DNA of 64,000 nt, from positions 62,001-126,000 of the forward strand of contig NZ_JAEDAE010000004.1 in the NCBI RefSeq assembly GCF_016056375.1. Direction: 5' to 3'. The translations under genes and the position numbers were made by a program. Below are positions 17,593-25,994 of this stretch, piece after piece. Every line of letters starts with the position of its first letter. Within the stretch, counting starts at the first letter, position 1. The stretch is from Hymenobacter negativus (GTDB lineage Bacteria > Bacteroidota > Bacteroidia > Cytophagales > Hymenobacteraceae). The notes under the pieces were generated by a model. The model saw nothing but the letters and a program-made list of their open reading frames with translations, ran no database searches and had not been told where the DNA came from.

Positions 17593-19254
17593 ATGCCTGA
17601 AGCCACCACTACTGCCTCTGCTCCCCCCGCCAAAGTCACACTCTGGACGCCGTTCATGTACGCCCTGTTTCGGGCCATCTGGATTGCGGGGCTGGTGAGC
17701 AACGTGGGCACCTGGATGCAGAACGTGGCCGGCGTGTGGCTCGTGACCACGCTTACCACCTCGGCCCTGCTGGTGGCGCTGATGCAGACCGCCACCTCGC
17801 TGCCGGCCTTTTTGCTGAGCATGCCGGCCGGCGTGATGGCTGATTTGGTGGACCGCCGCCGGCTGCTGTTGCTCACGCAGGGCTTCATGGCCGTGGTGGC
17901 CACGGCGCTGGGCGCGCTCACGCTGAACAACGGCATTTCGGCCTATGGGGTGCTGGGCTTCACGTTTTTGCTGGGCATGGGCGCAGCCCTTAATGCGCCC
18001 ATCTGGCAGTCGATAGCCACAGAACTGGTGCCGCGCCCGGCGCTGGGGTCGGCCATCACGCTGAATGGCGTGAGCAATAACATTGCGCGGGCCATCGGTC
18101 CGGCCCTGGGCGGGGCTATCATTGCGTACTACTCGGCGGGCTGGGTGTTTTTGCTGAACGGGGTGTCGTTTCTGGGCACCTGGGCGGTGGTGTATTTCTG
18201 GAAGCGCCAGCCCACCGTAACCAGCGGCCCGGCCGAAAACTTCATCGGCGCGCTGCGGGCCGGGATGCGTTACGTGCAGTATTCGCCGGCCATTTATGGG
18301 GTGCTGGTGCGCACGTTCGCGTTTTCGTTTGGGGCGGCGGCCATGTGGGGGCTGGTTTCAGTAGTCGTGGCGCGGCGGCTTCACCTAAGCTCCGGGCACT
18401 ACGGCGTGATGCTTTCGTGGCTAGGCGCGGGCGCCGTGACCGGAGCCATCATCATGGGCCGGGCCGGCTCGCAGCTCAACTTCAACCAGCGCGTGCTGCT
18501 AGGCGTGTTGGCCTTCGTGGGCACCAATACGGCGCTGGCGCTGGTGAATCAGATTTATATCCTGTACGCGGTGATGTTCGTGTCGGGCATTGCCTGGCTG
18601 CTGGTGATGACCAGCTTCAGCACCACCGTGCAGCTGAGCGTGCCGCGCTGGGTGCAGGCCCGCGTCATCAGCGTGTACATGCTGGTGTTTCAGGCTGGCT
18701 TGTCGGTGGGCAGCTTGGTGTGGGGCGAGCTGGCCGACCATCTCACGCTGGAGACCTCGCTGCTGGCTGCTGCCGGCTGGATGCTGGCCAGCACGCTGCT
18801 GGCCCTGCCCTTCCCCATGCGCTCGGCCGAGGGCCTGAACCTGGACCCCGCCGACGACCGCCCCCATACCGTAGGCAACGGCACCATCGACCCCGACGAC
18901 GGCCCTGTGCTCGTCACCATCGAGTACCACGTCGAACCGGAAAACTGGGCCGCCTTCCACACGGCTGCCGAGCAGCTCAAGCGCCTGCGCCTGCGCGACG
19001 GAGCCTTGCGGGCCGGCGTGTTTGCCGATGTGAACGACCCCACGCGCATTTCCGAGTTTTTTTACTTGGCCACCTGGGGCGAGCACCAGCGCCAGCACCA
19101 CCGCTTCACCCGCGAAGACCAAGTGGTAGAAGCCGCCGTGCGCCGCTTCCATTCCGGCCCCGAGGCACCCCGCGTAACGCACCTGCTGGCCTTCCCCAAC
19201 ACCTCCAACGTGGAAGAAGCCACGCCCATTGCCACCCAGGAAAGCCAGCGCTGA
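17593..19254 (+). CDS. MFS exporter of the EntS/MFS_3 type with C-terminal monooxygenase-like domain
   Basis: The product has 553 residues. About 12 membrane segments occupy residues 20-410 (for example AGLVSNVGTWMQNVAGVWLV, PAGVMADLVDRRRLLLLTQG with the MFS loop-2 signature, GLVSVVVARRLHL). The soluble C-terminal ~130 residues (from PVLVTIEYHVEPENWAAFH to VTHLLAFP) look like the ABM/Dabb-type ferredoxin fold often fused in this subfamily. Related exporters move siderophores or small drugs outward across the inner membrane. The substrate is unknown. It follows the LacI regulator and converges on the next gene with only 10 bases between stops. Confidence 0.9.
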   Translation: MPEATTTASAPPAKVTLWTPFMYALFRAIWIAGLVSNVGTWMQNVAGVWLVTTLTTSALLVALMQTATSLPAFLLSMPAGVMADLVDRRRLLLLTQGFMAVVATALGALTLNNGISAYGVLGFTFLLGMGAALNAPIWQSIATELVPRPALGSAITLNGVSNNIARAIGPALGGAIIAYYSAGWVFLLNGVSFLGTWAVVYFWKRQPTVTSGPAENFIGALRAGMRYVQYSPAIYGVLVRTFAFSFGAAAMWGLVSVVVARRLHLSSGHYGVMLSWLGAGAVTGAIIMGRAGSQLNFNQRVLLGVLAFVGTNTALALVNQIYILYAVMFVSGIAWLLVMTSFSTTVQLSVPRWVQARVISVYMLVFQAGLSVGSLVWGELADHLTLETSLLAAAGWMLASTLLALPFPMRSAEGLNLDPADDRPHTVGNGTIDPDDGPVLVTIEYHVEPENWAAFHTAAEQLKRLRLRDGALRAGVFADVNDPTRISEFFYLATWGEHQRQHHRFTREDQVVEAAVRRFHSGPEAPRVTHLLAFPNTSNVEEATPIATQESQR

Positions 19255-19264
19255 GCGGCACTAT

Positions 19265-19696
19265 TTACTTCCGCGGCCGCCGACGATGCTCGTCGAGCCA
19301 AGCATTAGCCTCACCTTCGTCGATGAAGCGGGCGTATTGAAAAGGGTCGGTGGCGTTGGGGGAGCGGAGGGGCAGGCTAGCGTCCTCTTCCAGCTCGCGC
19401 AGGTGGTTGGGCAGCACCAGAAAGGCCACGCACAACCGGTCGCCCAGTTCGCGCTGCACCTGGGGCAGAAAGCTGGTCACCACCCATTCAGGGCCATTGC
19501 GGCGGCGGTCGACGCGGCGGCGGGCATCCATGAGCCAGTGCGGGCAGTTGTGTTCCAATGCGGCCAGGCGCATGGTTTCGTAGCCCTCGCGCAGCTGCTC
19601 ATCGGTGATGGAACACAGCCAACGGCCAATCAGCAGGCAGGAATCCGGCCGGTAGGCGACTTGTAAGAAGGCGGTAGAAGCTAATTCCTGGTACAT
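19265..19696 (-). CDS. Hypothetical protein, STAS-like family, divergent member 2
   Basis: The product has 143 residues of no recognised family by motif. It begins MYQELASTAFLQVAYRPDSC and ends with YARFIDEGEANAWLDEH, which resembles the 'YxxFxxExEAxAWLxEH' ending of the paralog at 10242. A conserved-looking WLMDARRRVD patch sits in the middle. Small Bacteroidota proteins with this outline are often annotated SpoIIAA/STAS-like; membership is a guess. No function is proposed. Confidence 0.75.
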   Translation of the reverse strand: MYQELASTAFLQVAYRPDSCLLIGRWLCSITDEQLREGYETMRLAALEHNCPHWLMDARRRVDRRRNGPEWVVTSFLPQVQRELGDRLCVAFLVLPNHLRELEEDASLPLRSPNATDPFQYARFIDEGEANAWLDEHRRRPRK

Positions 19697-19790
19697 AACC
19701 GGCGGCAGAAGAGGTAGCCAAAGCTACACAAAATAGCTCGGCATTAGCGCGGGCTTCGGCACGCCCAAACCACCTCGGCCCTCTATTTAG

Positions 19791-20135
19791 TTACACCGGG
19801 TTGCTGACCGGATTCCGCTCCCAAAGCTGTTTCAGAAACTCCTGCTCGGCCAGCCACTGGCCCTGCCGCCCCAGCAGCCACTGCTCCGACTTTTCGTCCT
19901 GTTTTGTTTCGGCAACGTGGCCCAAAGGCTTGAGGCGGCCGGCAGCAAAAGCCAGGCACGCCCGAAAATCCTCGGGTTCCAGCGCGGGATGCTGCGCCAG
20001 AATTTCATCGGTAGTCTGCCCGGATGCCAGCCACTCAAGCACTTGCCACACGGGGTAGCGCAGCCCCCGCACGGTGGGCTGCCCTTCACAAATAGCTGGG
20101 TGAATGGTGATGCGGGGAATGGCCGGGAAATTCAT
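19791..20135 (-). CDS. DUF433 domain-containing protein
   Basis: The product has 114 residues. The first ~75 carry the DUF433 core: RITIHPAICEGQPTVRGLRYPVWQVLEWLASG, then TTDEILAQHPALEPEDFRACLAFA. DUF433 proteins have a winged-helix-like DNA-binding shape and are often the antitoxin partner of a DUF5615 (PIN-like) toxin. No such partner is next to it here, so it is solitary. The extra C-terminal ~35 residues are charged and rich in Gln and Glu. Confidence 0.88.
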   Translation of the reverse strand: MNFPAIPRITIHPAICEGQPTVRGLRYPVWQVLEWLASGQTTDEILAQHPALEPEDFRACLAFAAGRLKPLGHVAETKQDEKSEQWLLGRQGQWLAEQEFLKQLWERNPVSNPV

Positions 20136-20182
20136 GCATCCAAATTACAGCGACGCACCCAAGTGCGCAACCCCCAGCGCCG

Positions 20183-20821
20183 CTACAGCAATTTTTCCAA
20201 ATCACCGGGGCGATTGATGCGCAGCGGTGCTTCGGCTTCGCTGAGCTGGCCGAAGCCGTAGGTGGCAAAAATGAACGGCACGCCGGCCGCCTCGCTGGCG
20301 GCCAGGTCGCCGGGCGTATCGCCCACGTACACGGGCGCTTGCAGGTCGTACTCGGCAATGATTGCGCGGATATTTTCCGACTTCGGCAGCAGCTTGGTGC
20401 CGAAGCACTGGTGGCCTTCAAAGTAGCGCGCCAGCCCGCTGTGCTTGAAGAACCCTTCTATGTACCCCTGCTGGCAATTGCTCACGATGAACAGCCGGTA
20501 GCCTTGGTTCAGCAGGTAGCGTAGGGTGATTTCGAGGCCGGGGTAGAGCGCACCGCCGTGCTCCACGGCAGCGGCCAGCTCCTGCCGGGCGCAGAGGGCG
20601 CGGTATTCTTCCAGCTTTTCGGCCGGCAGGTTGGGGAACAGGCGCTCGTAGACCACGGTGTAGGGCTGGCCGGTTACGGCCTGCACCTGGGCCAGGGTCA
20701 CGTCATTGTCGATGTAGTCGACGCTGCTTTTAGCAGCTTGAAAGGCTTTGGTGATGGCCGCCGAGGCATCCCACAGGGTACCATCGAGGTCAAAGATTAC
20801 GCTGTCGAATTGGTCGGGCAT
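20183..20821 (-). CDS. HAD family hydrolase (phosphoglycolate-phosphatase-like)
   Basis: The product has 212 residues. HAD motif I is FDLDGTLWD near the N-terminus, motif II is LFIVSNCQQGY, the motif III lysine is in KLLPKSENIRAI, and motif IV is VYVGDTPGDLAASEAAGVP. A helical cap lies between residues ~20 and 90. It removes phosphate from a small cytoplasmic metabolite; the substrate is not visible. It heads a run of minus-strand genes that includes the creatininase-like gene 70 bases away. Confidence 0.92.
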   Translation of the reverse strand: MPDQFDSVIFDLDGTLWDASAAITKAFQAAKSSVDYIDNDVTLAQVQAVTGQPYTVVYERLFPNLPAEKLEEYRALCARQELAAAVEHGGALYPGLEITLRYLLNQGYRLFIVSNCQQGYIEGFFKHSGLARYFEGHQCFGTKLLPKSENIRAIIAEYDLQAPVYVGDTPGDLAASEAAGVPFIFATYGFGQLSEAEAPLRINRPGDLEKLL

Positions 20822-20890
20822 TGGGCAAGGAAAACGGGCCGGGCGAGTGGTTTCGCCCGGTTCCTAACCGGCGGAAGTGCGCCGGGGTTC

Positions 20891-21658
20891 TTATTCGTAC
20901 AAATCCTGCGGGTCGGCGGCGGCCAGCTCCACCAGGAATTGGGCAATGTTGGTGGTTACGACTTCGAGGAAAGCCGCACCTTTTTCGGCGGTGGCGGCGG
21001 CCGGGTTGCCTACGCCGGTATCGGCCGAAACTTGGCTCCATTCGCGCTGCGCCCAGGCCCAGCCCTGGCGCAGCGCTGCGATGCGAAACTGCTTGGCCGC
21101 GCCATCGCCGGCTTCGCTCAATGGGCTCACCAAATCGGGCGTGAGGTGCATCATCACGCTGGTTTCCAGTTCGTCGGCGTGGTCGCCGGGGGCCGAGAAA
21201 TACTGGTTGCGGTCGGCGGCTTTGAACCAGTTGAGGGTACTGAGGAAAACCGTGGGGAAGTCGGCTTGCAATTCCCGCAGAATCTGGCGGAAATCGTTGC
21301 CGCCGTGGCCGTTCAGAATCACCAGTTTCGGAATGCCCTGCCGGGCCAGCGTGTGCACGATGTCGCCCAGAATGGCCAGCTGGGTGCTGGGGTTCAGGTT
21401 CATATCCAGGGTGATGTCGAGCTGGCCGGTATTCACCCCGAACGGGATGCACGGCAGCACCACCACTTTGGCGCCCAGGTCCCAGGCCTTGCGGGCGGCC
21501 TCGGCGGCCACATAGTCCGACTGGATATTGTCGGTGGCGTAGGGCAGGTGGTAGTTGTGCGCCTCGGTGGCACCCCAGGGCAGTATCACCACCTCATAGT
21601 TGGCTTCCTTAACGGTTTTCCAGGTTGTTTCGGCGAGGATGTAGGGACGTGGGGCCAT
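20891..21658 (-). CDS. Creatininase family protein
   Basis: The product has 255 residues from ATG 21658 (MAPRPYILAETTWKTVKEA). Metal-binding marks of the family are LPWGATEAHNYHLPYATD (Glu and His), VILNGHGGNDF (His) and SAPGDHADELETSVMMHL (Asp, His, Glu). Members are Zn- or Mn-dependent amidohydrolases acting on creatinine, FAPy or similar amides. No neighbouring pathway genes identify the substrate. Confidence 0.92.
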   Translation of the reverse strand: MAPRPYILAETTWKTVKEANYEVVILPWGATEAHNYHLPYATDNIQSDYVAAEAARKAWDLGAKVVVLPCIPFGVNTGQLDITLDMNLNPSTQLAILGDIVHTLARQGIPKLVILNGHGGNDFRQILRELQADFPTVFLSTLNWFKAADRNQYFSAPGDHADELETSVMMHLTPDLVSPLSEAGDGAAKQFRIAALRQGWAWAQREWSQVSADTGVGNPAAATAEKGAAFLEVVTTNIAQFLVELAAADPQDLYE

Positions 21659-21713
21659 GGTCGAACGGTAAAAGATTGATAAGAAAAACAGCCGCGCTCG
21701 GGGCTTGTTGTCG

Positions 21714-22535
21714 CTACCGGCCTTCGCGCAGCAGCTGCCACTTGGCCCGCGTGTAGGCAATACGGAAGCCGTGGCGTTCGGCGTTGCGCTGCGACTGGCT
21801 GCCGGGCAGCGCGCCCATCATGGCCAGGGTGCAGCCGTGAGCCGCCGCGTGGTGCAGCCGGGCCGCCAGCAGCGCCGCCTGGGCACCCCGCCGGCGCCCG
21901 ACGAGCACCGTGCTGGCCCCGGCCAGCAGGGCCACGCCGCCGTGCATGTACAGGCTGGCCGTGGCAATGGCCGCGCCCTCAGCTTCGGCCACAAAACACG
22001 TCATGCCCGCGCTTTGGGCACTGACGGCACCCAGCTCCCGCAGAAAAGCCGTCAGCTCAGGCGCTTCTTCCAGCCAGCCGGCAGCGGCGGTACTGGCCCA
22101 GGCATCGGCTTCTTCCGGCCCTATAATGCGGGTGCGGATGTCCGAATGCGGGGGCTCAGGCGCACTGGCAGGGGTCAGGTCCTGATACAGCACGCTGGTG
22201 AATTCGATGGGTTGGTAGCCGCGTGCGCCCAGCAGCGGCAGTAGCGTGGGGCTGGCTAAGGGGCTTATCTCGTGCAGCACCGGCGCCTGCCGTGCCGCAA
22301 AAAAGGCTTCGATGCGGTCCAAGTCGACGGCCGTGGTTTCCTCAAACAAGCCCAGGCCAAAAGTTTGCGTGAGCGGCGAGCCCGGGCCGTCAAACAGCAC
22401 GTAGGCGCCGGCTATGGCTTGCCACTGTGCCCCGCTTTTCGGAAAAATGCGGGCACGGGCTTCCACAAACGCCGCGTTGCTGCGGGCTTCGGTCAGCTCC
22501 AGGCGCTGCGCCAGGTCATGGTCGGAGAAAGTCAT
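21714..22535 (-). CDS. GNAT family N-acetyltransferase (two-part)
   Basis: The product has 273 residues from ATG 22535. The N-terminal half (to ~135) is a degenerate acetyltransferase-like part. The C-terminal half carries the acetyl-CoA site: MTCFVAEAEGAAIATASLYMHGG, then LVGRRRGAQAALLAARL (V.RRRG.Q..L pattern) and AERHGFRIAYTRAKW. The acceptor substrate is unknown. A second, unrelated GNAT gene lies 31 bases upstream on the same strand. Confidence 0.88.
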   Translation of the reverse strand: MTFSDHDLAQRLELTEARSNAAFVEARARIFPKSGAQWQAIAGAYVLFDGPGSPLTQTFGLGLFEETTAVDLDRIEAFFAARQAPVLHEISPLASPTLLPLLGARGYQPIEFTSVLYQDLTPASAPEPPHSDIRTRIIGPEEADAWASTAAAGWLEEAPELTAFLRELGAVSAQSAGMTCFVAEAEGAAIATASLYMHGGVALLAGASTVLVGRRRGAQAALLAARLHHAAAHGCTLAMMGALPGSQSQRNAERHGFRIAYTRAKWQLLREGR

Positions 22536-22566
22536 AACAAAATTCGAGGCAGCCGAGCAGGTGCAG

Positions 22567-23121
22567 TTAAGCCGATGCCCCGGGCCGCTCCAGCAGCACG
22601 ATGGGCTGGTCGTGGTAGGTGGTGCGGCAGTATTCGCGGTAGCCGAATTTAGCCGCAAGGCGCAGCGAGGGCTCGTTTTCGGGGTGAATGATGCACACGG
22701 TGCGCACCGGCCCAAAGTGGCTTTCGCCCCAGGCCAGCACGGCTTCTACAGCTTCGGAGGCGTAGCCCCGGCCGTGGATAGCGGGGTCCATTACCCAGCC
22801 GATTTCCGGGGCGTCGCCCAGCGGCGGCTCGATGGCGCGCTTCAGGTGCAGAAACCCCACGGCCCCCACAAAGCGGCCACTGGCCTTTTCCTCCACCGCC
22901 CAGAAGCCATAACCCGTTATTAGCCAGTGGCCGGCGCTGCGCAGCACCAGTTTCCACACTTCTTCGGCCGGCATGGGCTCGGGGGTGAAGTAGCGGTGGT
23001 AGGCGAGCTGCCGGCTCATGGCAAACCAGGCATCAAAGTCATCGGCGCGGAAGCCACGCAGGCGCAGGCGGCTGGTTTCCAGCACGGGCACCACCGAGGG
23101 AGGCGTATGGGAAATAGACAT
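22567..23121 (-). CDS. GNAT family N-acetyltransferase, RimJ/RimL type
   Basis: The product has 184 residues. ETSRLRLRGFRADDFDAW is the usual start of the RimJ/RimL-like group. VGAVGFLHLKR, IGWVMDPAIHGRGYASEAVEAVLAWG (acetyl-CoA pyrophosphate loop) and NEPSLRLAAKFGYREYCR follow. Members acetylate protein N-termini or small amines. The C-terminus ends ILLE-like (IVLLERPGASA). Confidence 0.92.
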   Translation of the reverse strand: MSISHTPPSVVPVLETSRLRLRGFRADDFDAWFAMSRQLAYHRYFTPEPMPAEEVWKLVLRSAGHWLITGYGFWAVEEKASGRFVGAVGFLHLKRAIEPPLGDAPEIGWVMDPAIHGRGYASEAVEAVLAWGESHFGPVRTVCIIHPENEPSLRLAAKFGYREYCRTTYHDQPIVLLERPGASA

Positions 23122-23169
23122 GGCGGCAACTTACGGCCGGCCGGCCAAACTCCGGACTCTCATAAACCC

Positions 23170-23204
23170 AAAAGCTCCCATACCAACCCGTACGGGAGCT
23201 TTTT
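23170..23204 (-). terminator. Terminator of the TPM-domain gene
   Basis: AAAAGCTCCC and GGGAGCTTTTT pair around a 14-base centre that also contains GTA/TAC. It lies 26 bases beyond the stop of the TPM gene and can act in both directions. Confidence 0.65.
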
Positions 23205-23229
23205 AGGCATTATGCGATAGCAGGTTAGG

Positions 23230-24495
23230 CTACCAGGAGCCGCTGTTGTCGTTGCCGCTATCGAAGCCCCCGCCGCCGGTGTCGTTGGACGAAGTATCGT
23301 CGTAGGACGAGTTATTGTCATCGCCCGAGAAGTAGTCGGAGTTGTTATCAGCCGCCGTGTTGTCGTCGGAGAAATAGTCGGGAGCCGAATTGTCGGCCGT
23401 GCCGCCGTCGCGGTTGGAGAAGTAGTCGCTGGCCGCGCCCGTGCCGGCAGCCCCAGCGGCGCCCGCACCGGTGTTGAAATTGCTGTTATTGTTATCGTAG
23501 TTCGACAGGTTCTGGCCCGACGTATCGTGGCCCGAGGCCATGCGGTTGCCGAGGTAAGCACCGGCCGCCGCGGCCGCGCCGGTAGCCAGCATCCCGCCAA
23601 TGCCGGGGCCGCTGGCCTGGTTGGGCGCCTGGCCGTAGCCGGGGCCGTAGTTTCCGGGAGCCTGGCCGTAGCCGCCGGCGGGGCCATTGGGTCGATTCGG
23701 CAGGAAATTAGGCGTACCGCTCGGGTTGCTGGCCGTGCCGTTGTTGGCGGCGCTCCGGCCTTTGAACATGCGGACCACAAACCACAGAATGCCGCCAATT
23801 ATTAGCGCGCCGATGAGCAGCATGCCCATGCCTGGGCCAGACGAAACGGGCTCGGCCGCCGGCATCGTATTCACTGGCTCAGAAGAAGTAGCGGGGTACT
23901 GGTTGTCCTGCGCCAGGTTGGTGGAGGAATTGTCCGTGGCCATGCTGCTACCTGCTACACCCGAGGCGGTGGCATCAGCCGTCTGGTCTTTTTTGGGGGC
24001 CGAGCCAGGGTTGGCTGTCACCATCAACGTATTCAAACCCGTGCGCAGGCCGGCGAAATAATTGCCCTGCTTAAATCCAGGCGTCATTTCGTTGATAACG
24101 CGGCTGGTGACTTCCGGCGTGATGACGCTGGCCAGGCCGTTGCCGGGCTGGATGGTGACTTTGTGCTCCTTAGCACCTATCAGCACCACGATGCCGTTGT
24201 TTTTATCGCGCTGGCCCACGCCCCAGGCGGTGCCGAGGGCGCGGCCGTAGTCGGCCACGTCGCGGCCGCCCAGCGTGGGCACGGTCACTACCACTACCTG
24301 CGTGCCAGTATTATCGGCGTAGCGGCGCAGGCCGGCGTCCAGCTTTTTGGCATCGGCCGGCTGCATGAGCTGGGCCTCATCGTTCATGAACCTGAACGGG
24401 GTGGGCCTGGGCGGCAGGGCATCGGTCTGGGCCAGCGCGGGTTGCGCCAGCCCAGCCGAGACGAATAAGAAGACGAAAAACAGGAGACGGGACAT
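23230..24495 (-). CDS. TPM-domain protein, membrane-anchored, with Gly/Asn/Asp-rich tail
   Basis: The product has 421 residues. A signal peptide (LLFFVFLFVSAGLAQPALAQ) leads into a TPM domain (~30-150: FMNDEAQLMQPADAKKLDAG, TQVVVVTVPTLGGRDVADYG, VGQRDKNNGIVVLIGAKEHK). One membrane segment follows near 225-245 (GMLLIGALIIGGILWFVVRM), then a low-complexity tail with many Gly, Asn, Ser and Asp and repeated YFS motifs, ending SGNDNSGSW. TPM proteins of this layout face the periplasm; the domain was first named for thylakoid phosphatase and assembly roles, but the bacterial function is poorly known. Confidence 0.88.
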   Translation of the reverse strand: MSRLLFFVFLFVSAGLAQPALAQTDALPPRPTPFRFMNDEAQLMQPADAKKLDAGLRRYADNTGTQVVVVTVPTLGGRDVADYGRALGTAWGVGQRDKNNGIVVLIGAKEHKVTIQPGNGLASVITPEVTSRVINEMTPGFKQGNYFAGLRTGLNTLMVTANPGSAPKKDQTADATASGVAGSSMATDNSSTNLAQDNQYPATSSEPVNTMPAAEPVSSGPGMGMLLIGALIIGGILWFVVRMFKGRSAANNGTASNPSGTPNFLPNRPNGPAGGYGQAPGNYGPGYGQAPNQASGPGIGGMLATGAAAAAGAYLGNRMASGHDTSGQNLSNYDNNNSNFNTGAGAAGAAGTGAASDYFSNRDGGTADNSAPDYFSDDNTAADNNSDYFSGDDNNSSYDDTSSNDTGGGGFDSGNDNSGSW

Positions 24496-24568
24496 AGCTC
24501 GGCGGGTTGAAGTGAAGAAGGAAACTGCGTTTGCGCACCTTCTACGGTTTCGGCCGCCAATTAGCTGC

Positions 24569-25192
24569 CTACGAGGCCACCCGGACTTTCAGCACCAGCT
24601 TTTTGTCCTTCTCCACCCCGTCGACCTTGATGTTGGGCCGGTGCACATCCTGCGGAAAAAAGATGTAGATGGTGCCCGGCTTGGCTTCGTAGAGCTTGCC
24701 ATCGGCGCTGTAGTTGGCCACGTCGCGGGCCTCGTCGTAGGGCTTGGTAACGGTGGCTTTGTCCAGGGGCACCACGCCAATTTTCTCCGCGCCCTGCACC
24801 ACATACTGCATATCGATGTACTTGCGGTGCGACTCCCAGTTGGTTTTGTCGTAGTCCTTGGTGGGGTTTTCAGTCACGGCAGCCGTCACATTTTCGCCAT
24901 CCACGGGGTATTTGCCGGGCGTGAGCTGGTCGAGGTTGGTATCGCGGAAGTAAGCAAATGCCTTGTCCCAAACCGCCTTGTTGGCGTGGTACTGCTTCGC
25001 AAACTCGACCTTATCAATCGACTCCTGCACGTTCAGCTTCAGGCCGTTGGCCCACTCGCGCTTTTTAAACCACTTTTCGGCTTTTTTCTTGGTCCAGGTT
25101 TCGGCGGCAGGCGCCGTTTGGGCGCGGGCACCGAAACCCAGGGCAGCCACGCCCAGCATCAGCAGGGCAGTTTTCAACAGGGGATTTTTCAT
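24569..25192 (-). CDS. YhcH/YjgK/YiaL family protein with signal peptide
   Basis: The product has 207 residues from ATG 25192 (25201 is also possible). A signal peptide (LLKTALLMLGVAALGFGARAQ) is followed by a charged stretch and then the YhcH beta-sandwich: NWESHRKYIDMQYVVQGAEKIGVVPL, then FFPQDVHRPNIKVDG with the usual His. The family was linked to sialic-acid and other sugar-acid catabolism in E. coli; here no such genes adjoin. An exported version is somewhat unusual. Confidence 0.88.
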   Translation of the reverse strand: MKNPLLKTALLMLGVAALGFGARAQTAPAAETWTKKKAEKWFKKREWANGLKLNVQESIDKVEFAKQYHANKAVWDKAFAYFRDTNLDQLTPGKYPVDGENVTAAVTENPTKDYDKTNWESHRKYIDMQYVVQGAEKIGVVPLDKATVTKPYDEARDVANYSADGKLYEAKPGTIYIFFPQDVHRPNIKVDGVEKDKKLVLKVRVAS

Positions 25193-25264
25193 TATTGGCA
25201 AGGGTAAGGAAGCGACGATTGGAGGCGGAAAGATAACCGCCCCCTGGCAGCTTCCGTGCCAGCA

Positions 25265-25816
25265 CTACGCCTCTTTGGCCGTTGGCTCCACGGCGCGCTC
25301 GAAGCGCAGGCGGCCATCGGCACTGCTGTCGGCAGCCACAAAGCCGTTGCGCAGCAGCACCTGCTGGGCGGCCGGGCTGTCGGTGGGCGGGTGGGCGATG
25401 AGCCGGCGCACCAGGCCGGTGTCGGCGGCTTGCTGCACCAGGCCGGCCACCAGCTCGGTGCCGAGGCCCTGACCGCGCCAATCGGCCGCGATGGAGTAGG
25501 TGAGTTCGGCGGTACCATCGGCATCGGGCCGGCCCAGGAAGCCGCCCGCGCCCACCAGCGTGCGGGGCGCGGTGTCATCGGCCTTGCGCAGGGCGTACCA
25601 GGCGTACCAGCCGGCGGCGTCGCGCCCGCCCGCCGTGAGTTCTTCCAGCGCCAGCTCCTGGGTGGGGCGGTCGTGCCGGGCAGGGGGCCAGTCGGCGGGC
25701 AGGGCCGCGCCGAGCAGCACGGGGAAATACTGGGGTTTGTGCAGCTCGGCCGTGAGCAGCGCACGGCTGGCGGCGAGAATCTGAAGGTGCGGGGTCTGGG
25801 TGATGAGCGGAATCAT
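25265..25816 (-). CDS. GNAT family N-acetyltransferase
   Basis: The product has 183 residues from ATG 25816, chosen because earlier in-frame ATGs lie beyond a divergent promoter region. It is of the RimJ type: MIPLITQTPHLQILAA, LVGAGGFLGRPDADGTAELTY, then SIAADWRGQGLGTELVAGLV (acetyl-CoA loop) and AAQQVLLRNGFVA. The substrate is unknown. It is divergent from the nuclease gene at 25995. Confidence 0.9.
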   Translation of the reverse strand: MIPLITQTPHLQILAASRALLTAELHKPQYFPVLLGAALPADWPPARHDRPTQELALEELTAGGRDAAGWYAWYALRKADDTAPRTLVGAGGFLGRPDADGTAELTYSIAADWRGQGLGTELVAGLVQQAADTGLVRRLIAHPPTDSPAAQQVLLRNGFVAADSSADGRLRFERAVEPTAKEA

Positions 25817-25994
25817 AGGCTGCAGTATACGGCGCGGATGGCCGGCGGGCGGCGCACTAGCGGCATTTTTGCTGGCAGTCGGGCGACGGCGATGCCAACG
25901 CGGTACTTTATCCAGCCTAAATTGGAACATTAGCGAAGTCCAACCCTTCCCAATATCTTTACCACCCCCGCTCCCGCTCTTTTCGCCCCGCGCT

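Noticed and set aside
19791..20135. A complete DUF433/DUF5615 toxin-antitoxin pair
   Set aside because: No toxin-like gene follows or precedes the DUF433 gene; the neighbours are a HAD hydrolase and a STAS-like protein.
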